DNA from: Metabacillus indicus LMG 22858
Lineage (GTDB): Bacteria > Bacillota > Bacilli > Bacillales > Bacillaceae
Assembly: GCF_000708755.2 (NCBI RefSeq)
Contig: NZ_JGVU02000001.1
Coordinates: 310,001 to 374,000 of the forward strand
Reading direction: 5' to 3'
Length of the DNA: 64,000 bases
The translations under genes were made by a program, and so were the position numbers. Under the pieces are notes generated by a model that saw nothing but the letters and a program-made list of their open reading frames with translations, searched no databases and was not told the origin of the DNA. Positions 59,635 through 64,000 of the stretch are shown here, piece after piece (the first letter of the stretch is position 1; the number at the start of each line of letters is the position of its first letter).

Positions 59635-61254
59635 GTGAAAAAAGGAATAGAACGGCCCTGGCACTCTTTTTACCAGCACAGGGATGTCCATCTGCCTGAG
59701 CAATCTCTCTACATGATGCTGCAGGATACAGCAGAGAGATACGGAAATCAGACGGCCATTTTGTTTGAAGGAGAAGAGACGTCATATTTGGAGCTTAAAG
59801 ACCGTGTTGAAAGGCTGGCAGGAGCCTGGAGGGAACTGGGCCTTGTAAAAGGGAACCGTATTGGCCTGATGCTAGCCAATCACCCTGATTATGTTGTTTC
59901 GTACTATGCCGCACATGCACTTGGTCTTGTTGTGGTTCAGATTAATCCGATGTATACGGCCCGGGAGCTTCTTCAGATTGTGATGGACGCGGAAGTGACC
60001 GCTATCGTCGCAGATAAAGCGGGAAGAGAAACCATCAGGAAAATCAGTGATATCTTCACTTTCTCTTATACATTTGGTTCTCAGCCGGACGGGCAGGACG
60101 ATTCATTTTCCAGTCTTGATCACTTGATTGAATCCGGGAAGCCTCTCCATCAGCCGGAAGAAATTGATGCAGCGGAAGATGTGGCGGTGATTCAGTACAC
60201 AGGCGGGACAACCGGAAAAATGAAAGGCGCCATGCTCACTCACTACAACCTGACCGCAAATGTCTATCAAAGCTACCTGATGTATGGCGACTCTATGATT
60301 CAAGGAGAGGAAACCGTACTCATTGCAACGCCTCTCTACCATGTTTACGCGATGACAAGCGGGATGAATCTTGGCATTTTCATAGGCGGAAGGCTTCTGC
60401 TTTTCCGAAAATTTGAGATTGATGATGTTCTGGAAAAAATCAAAGTGTACAGACCGACTTTTTTTCCCGGTGTTCCAAAGATGTACATTGCGTTTGTCAA
60501 TCATCCCCAAATTGAGGAAGCGAAGCTCCATTGCTTAAAGTTGTGTTCCTCAGGGTCTGCACCGCTTCCGGTGGAAATCATTCAGCGCTTTGAAAAGCTG
60601 ACAGGTACAAGAATCGGAGAAGGGTTCGGTCTTTCCGAAGCTTCACCTTCCACCCACCGCAATCCGCCTTTTGGAAAACGGAAAATAGGGAGCATCGGCA
60701 TTCCTGTTCCCCTGACAGACTGCATGATTGTAGATGAAGACAACAGGGAGCTCGGTCCAAAAAGCGTGGGGGAACTGCTGATTAAGGGACCCCAGATTAT
60801 GAAGGGCTACTGGAAAAATGAAAGCGAAACGCATGCAGCACTTCAAAACGGCTGGCTGTATACGGGAGATCTCGCGACGATGGATGAAGAAGGCTATTTT
60901 TACATCGTCGGGCGGAAAAAGGAAATGATCATTCTTGGCGGATTCAATGTTTATCCTCAGGAAATTGAGGGTGTCCTTTATGAGCATCCGGATGTAAAAG
61001 AAGCTGCTGTAGTAGGGCTGCCTGATGAAGAACACGGGGAGAGAGTCAAAGCTTACGTTGTTCCTAAAGATGGAAGACTAATAGATGCAGAGGAATTAAA
61101 AGGATACTGCTATACAAAGCTGACGCCTTATAAAGTGCCGAAGCAGTTTGAAGTCAGGGAGAGCCTCCCGAGAAACACAGTGGGAAAACTGCTGAAGCGG
61201 CTGCTTATTAAAGAAGAGAGTTTGAAAGGGGAGAATGGAAATGAAGATTCATGA
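59635..61254 (+). CDS. Acyl-CoA ligase (AMP-forming)
   Basis: 539 aa, GTG start behind GGGGGTATAC. AMP-binding motif YTGGTTGKMKGAMLTH (about 188-203), GEGFGLSEASPSTH (about 328), GWLYTGDLATMDEEGYFYIV (about 405-424) with the ribose-binding Asp, RKKEMIILGGFNVYPQEIEG hinge (about 426-445), and the C-terminal catalytic Lys in RNTVGKLLKRLL. It activates a carboxylic acid to acyl-AMP and then the CoA thioester. Chain length unknown. It overlaps the next gene by 14 nt. Confidence 0.93.
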   Translation: MKKGIERPWHSFYQHRDVHLPEQSLYMMLQDTAERYGNQTAILFEGEETSYLELKDRVERLAGAWRELGLVKGNRIGLMLANHPDYVVSYYAAHALGLVVVQINPMYTARELLQIVMDAEVTAIVADKAGRETIRKISDIFTFSYTFGSQPDGQDDSFSSLDHLIESGKPLHQPEEIDAAEDVAVIQYTGGTTGKMKGAMLTHYNLTANVYQSYLMYGDSMIQGEETVLIATPLYHVYAMTSGMNLGIFIGGRLLLFRKFEIDDVLEKIKVYRPTFFPGVPKMYIAFVNHPQIEEAKLHCLKLCSSGSAPLPVEIIQRFEKLTGTRIGEGFGLSEASPSTHRNPPFGKRKIGSIGIPVPLTDCMIVDEDNRELGPKSVGELLIKGPQIMKGYWKNESETHAALQNGWLYTGDLATMDEEGYFYIVGRKKEMIILGGFNVYPQEIEGVLYEHPDVKEAAVVGLPDEEHGERVKAYVVPKDGRLIDAEELKGYCYTKLTPYKVPKQFEVRESLPRNTVGKLLKRLLIKEESLKGENGNEDS

Positions 61255-62113
61255 GATTGCTGTTATTGGTTCAGGAACAATGGGGTCGCAGATTGCCATG
61301 GTGTGTGCACTTTCAGGCTATCCTGTAACGCTTCAGGATGTGAGCGGAGAAAGTCTGGCAAAAGCAAAGGATTTTCTTCATCAGCAGATGGATAAGCGGG
61401 TGAAAAAGGGGAGGTATACAGCTGAAGAAACGGATGCTGCATTCAGCAGAATTTTATTTACCTCAAACCTGGCGGATGTAAGAGATGCCGACCTTGTCAT
61501 TGAGGCCATTGTTGAAAAGCTGGATGTAAAAAGAGAACTGTTCAGGCAGCTGGATAAAATCACGCAGCCGCATGCTATTTTGGCTACAAACAGCTCAACG
61601 ATCGTAAGCTCGAAACTTGCTGATGCGACCAGCCACCCTGACAAAGTCTGCAACATTCACTTTTTTAACCCAGCCCTTGTCATGGAGCTTGTAGAAGTCG
61701 TAAAAGGGCCGCACACGTCAGAAGAAACAGCTCATACAGCCATGGAATTTGTTAAAACGATTAAAAAGACTCCTGTTTTGCTGAAAAAAGAGATTTCTGG
61801 TTTTATAGCCAACCGCATATTAGGCAAGCTCATGGATGAAGCTGTCTTTCTGCTTGAAAACGGTTATGCCTCTCACGAAGAAATTGATCTTGTGTGCACA
61901 AAAGCGCTGAATCATCCGATTGGTCCTTTTGCCCTGATGGACCTGACCGGTATTGACGTCAATTACTTTGTCCGCATGCAGCGCTATGAAGAGAGCGGGG
62001 ACGAACGCGACATGCCTGCAAAGATAGTCCGTGAAAAAGTACAGAACGGAGAACTCGGCCGGAAGACCGGAAAAGGCTTCTATACGTATGAAAAGGCCGC
62101 TGTGGAGGGATAG
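61241..62113 (+). CDS. 3-Hydroxyacyl-CoA dehydrogenase (first of two)
   Basis: 290 aa from ATG 61241 (AAAGGGGAG 7 nt upstream; ATG 61235 is on the site). NAD loop VIGSGTMGSQIAMVCALSGY (about 7-26), catalytic-region NPALVMELVEVVKGPHTSEE and KALNHPIGPFALMDLTGIDV (HCDH C-terminal signature). Oxidises (3S)-hydroxyacyl-CoA to 3-oxoacyl-CoA; HBD-type length. Overlaps the ligase gene, and its stop is 1 nt before the next start. Confidence 0.9.
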   Translation: MKIHEIAVIGSGTMGSQIAMVCALSGYPVTLQDVSGESLAKAKDFLHQQMDKRVKKGRYTAEETDAAFSRILFTSNLADVRDADLVIEAIVEKLDVKRELFRQLDKITQPHAILATNSSTIVSSKLADATSHPDKVCNIHFFNPALVMELVEVVKGPHTSEETAHTAMEFVKTIKKTPVLLKKEISGFIANRILGKLMDEAVFLLENGYASHEEIDLVCTKALNHPIGPFALMDLTGIDVNYFVRMQRYEESGDERDMPAKIVREKVQNGELGRKTGKGFYTYEKAAVEG

Positions 62114-62114
62114 G

Positions 62115-62933
62115 GTGAAAAAAATCAGTGTGATCGGTGCAGGTACAATGGGGCGGGGAATTGCTTATGCATGTGCTGCTGCAGGCTATGAAGTGACCAT
62201 ACAGGACATATCAGAACAATCTTTGGAAACAGCGCGCTCTTATATCAGCAAGCAAGCCGCAAAAGCCGGATTAAGCATAGAGAACGCAAACCTTGAATTT
62301 ACAACTGACCTGAAATCAGCTGCTGCGGACGCCGACTTAATCATAGAAGCCGTTCTTGAAGTAATGGATCTTAAAATCAGCGTGTTTAAAGAGCTTGACC
62401 GATATGCAAAGCCTTCAGCCATTCTTGCGACGAATACATCAACCATGAGCCCGACTGAAATTGCCGCGCAGACAGGCAGACCGAAGCAGTGTATTGCCCT
62501 GCACTTTTTCAACCCTGTCCCTAAAATGAAGCTGATTGAAATCATATGCGGTCTCGAAACATCAGATGAAACGGTTGAAAGCTGCTTTCATTTCGGCGAA
62601 AAGCTTGGAAAAGAATGCGTGAGAATCAATGAATACCCGGGTTTTGCGGTCAGCCGGATGAATTGCCTGATCGGCAATGAGGCGATGACGATGCTTATGG
62701 AGGGTGTCGGATCTGCAGAAGACATCGATAAAGCCATGAAGCTCGGATTAAATCACCCTATGGGGCCTCTGGAATTAGCCGATTTGGTGGGACTTGATAC
62801 AAGGCTTCGCAACATGGAATATCTGCACCGGACACTCGGTGAAAAATTCCGACCTTGTCCGATTCTTGTGAAATACGTGAAAGCCGGATGGCTCGGAAAG
62901 AAAAGCGGACGCGGTTTTTATACTTACAGCTAG
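62115..62933 (+). CDS. 3-Hydroxyacyl-CoA dehydrogenase (second of two)
   Basis: 272 aa from GTG 62115 (GGAGGG upstream, inside the end of the first dehydrogenase). NAD loop VIGAGTMGRGIAYACAAAGY, HFFNPVPKMKLIEIICGLET (about 131-150) with the catalytic His, and KLGLNHPMGPLELADLVGLD C-terminal signature. A paralog rather than a duplicate: identity to the previous gene is visible only in the motifs. Two dehydrogenases suggest two substrates or a two-stage pathway. Confidence 0.9.
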   Translation: MKKISVIGAGTMGRGIAYACAAAGYEVTIQDISEQSLETARSYISKQAAKAGLSIENANLEFTTDLKSAAADADLIIEAVLEVMDLKISVFKELDRYAKPSAILATNTSTMSPTEIAAQTGRPKQCIALHFFNPVPKMKLIEIICGLETSDETVESCFHFGEKLGKECVRINEYPGFAVSRMNCLIGNEAMTMLMEGVGSAEDIDKAMKLGLNHPMGPLELADLVGLDTRLRNMEYLHRTLGEKFRPCPILVKYVKAGWLGKKSGRGFYTYS

Positions 62934-62945
62934 GAGGCCATGCAT

Positions 62946-64000
62946 ATGAATTTTCAATTGGATGAGGATATTCTTCTGTTAAAGCGGGGTGTCCGCGACT
63001 TTGTTCAAACAGAGGTTGAAGCGGCTGCAATGGAAATTGAAGAATCGAATGCAATCCCTGAACGGATCATTGCCATGTCAAAAGAGCTTGGATTATTTGG
63101 TTTAAGTATTCCTGAAGAATACGGGGGCCTTGGCATCGGAATGGTTGGAAAGTGTGCTCTGTACGAAGAGATTGGCGCCACACATAACGGGTACACCACG
63201 CTGATTGGCGCCCATACAGGAATCGGCACCGTTGGAATTGTGGAAATGGGGAATGAAGAGCAAAAACAAAGATATCTCCCTAAAATGGCAGCCGGAGAGC
63301 AGATCGGAGCGTTTGCCCTGACTGAGCCGAGCGCCGGATCCAATGCGACAAACCTGAAAACAACAGCTGTAAAAAGAGGTGATAAATACATCCTGAACGG
63401 GACGAAGCATTACATTACAAACGCGACGGAAGCAGGTGTTTTTACGGTAATGGCTGTGACGGATCCCGCCAAAGGTCCGAAGGGAATCACCTCCTTTATT
63501 GTGGAAAAAGATTTTCCCGGCTTCCAAGTAGGAGCTGTTGAAAAGAAAATGGGCCTTCGCGGGTCTCATTCGGCTGAAATCATCATGGAGGATTGTGAGG
63601 TTCCAGCAGAAAACGTTCTCGGTGAGGAAGGGCAGGGGTATGTGAATGCCCTGAAGATTCTGGCCAACGGAAGAGCGGGGCTTGCTGCAAGGAATCTTGG
63701 TTCATGTCAAAAACTGCTCGATCTTTCCATGCTTTATGCAAAGGACAGAGTGCAATTTGATGTTCCAATCTTTGAGCATCAGGCAGTTTCCCACATGATT
63801 GCGGAGATGGCCATGGAAATTGAAGCATTGCGTTCTTTTACCTACAGGGTCGCCTGGATGGTTGATGAAGGCATGAAAGTCATAAAAGAAGCAGCCATGC
63901 TGAAGCTGTTCGGGTCAGAGGTGTACAACAGAATTGCAGACAAAGCGGTTCAAGTGCACGGCGGGATCGGGTACATTGCGGATTATCCGATTGAACGTTT
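62946..64000 (+). CDS. Acyl-CoA dehydrogenase, second of the operon, partial
   Basis: At least 351 aa; the frame is open to the window end. ATG 62946 follows TAGGAGG (ATG 62940 is 2-3 nt from it). MNFQLDEDILLLKRGVRDFV..., FALTEPSAGSNATNLKTTAV (about 119-138; the Asp of AGSDA is Asn), FKMGL-type KKMGLRGSHSAEIIMEDCEV, and ADKAVQVHGGIGYIADYPIE at the edge. It closely resembles the dehydrogenase at 57190. The catalytic Glu region lies outside the window. Confidence 0.92.
   Translation, partial: MNFQLDEDILLLKRGVRDFVQTEVEAAAMEIEESNAIPERIIAMSKELGLFGLSIPEEYGGLGIGMVGKCALYEEIGATHNGYTTLIGAHTGIGTVGIVEMGNEEQKQRYLPKMAAGEQIGAFALTEPSAGSNATNLKTTAVKRGDKYILNGTKHYITNATEAGVFTVMAVTDPAKGPKGITSFIVEKDFPGFQVGAVEKKMGLRGSHSAEIIMEDCEVPAENVLGEEGQGYVNALKILANGRAGLAARNLGSCQKLLDLSMLYAKDRVQFDVPIFEHQAVSHMIAEMAMEIEALRSFTYRVAWMVDEGMKVIKEAAMLKLFGSEVYNRIADKAVQVHGGIGYIADYPIER

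Overview
The window looks like chromosomal DNA of an aerobic, endospore-forming Bacillaceae (Bacillus/Metabacillus-like). The evidence is low-to-moderate GC, strong AGGAGG-type ribosome sites, frequent TTG/GTG starts, T-tailed hairpin terminators, and typical Bacillus families (YozQ, YebE, YkgA, YezD, DUF3900, DUF3870, RsbR stressosome proteins, AbrB-like protein, FbpA-like protein, GvpU). No rRNA, tRNA, insertion sequence, phage module or CRISPR array was seen.

Layout. 1-8712 (minus) is one open frame of at least 2904 codons that runs off the left edge: a giant cytoplasm-start protein of about 30 carboxypeptidase-regulatory-like beta-sandwich repeats. 9090-12152 is a secreted, wall-anchored type I pullulanase behind a sigma-A promoter with two adjoining cre-like catabolite operators. 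12-19 kb holds transporters and small genes (MFS, amino-acid permease, ZIP metal transporter, LysE exporter, YkgA amidinotransferase-fold hydrolase, YebE, GvpU-like). 19.8-24.7 kb has an ECF sigma/ClpP-paralog operon, an acetyltransferase and P-loop protein, a second ECF sigma gene, and a secreted choice-of-anchor I protein behind direct repeats that look like a PhoP box. 24.8-29 kb has a BCCT betaine-type transporter, YhdT-PanF pantothenate uptake, and a peptidoglycan-binding-domain protein.

29.3-35.7 kb is a sulfonate-sulfur operon: ssuE, yezD, a terminator, ssuD, ssuB, ssuC, a second FMN-dependent monooxygenase, ssuA, and a DUF2325 gene. FMN reductase supplies FMNH2 to two monooxygenases, and the ABC transporter imports the sulfonates. 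36-46.6 kb has an ECF sigma/anti-sigma pair with a consensus autoregulatory promoter, two RsbR paralogs (one behind a sigma-B promoter), a lipoprotein cyclophilin, an AbrB-like regulator, a probable leaderless ArsR-like gene, 6-phosphogluconolactonase and an SDR. 46.6-56.3 kb has a DUF3900 gene, an acyl-CoA dehydrogenase, a MerR regulator diverging from a serine hydrolase across a 19-bp-spacer promoter, DUF3870 plus a PAS-AAA sigma-54 activator, a CtaM/YozB-like membrane protein, and another ECF sigma/DUF4179 anti-sigma operon.

57.2 kb to the right edge is a fatty-acid-type degradation operon: acyl-CoA dehydrogenase, MFS carrier, acyl-CoA ligase, two 3-hydroxyacyl-CoA dehydrogenases, and a second acyl-CoA dehydrogenase cut by the window end. 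It is preceded by a consensus sigma-54 promoter and three ATTCA-N4-TGAAT palindromes. With the sigma-54 activator encoded 3.5 kb upstream, this is probably one regulatory circuit.

The most unusual non-coding feature is three intergenic arrays with exact 53-, 53- and 52-bp periods (five B-DNA turns), each unit carrying an inverted repeat.
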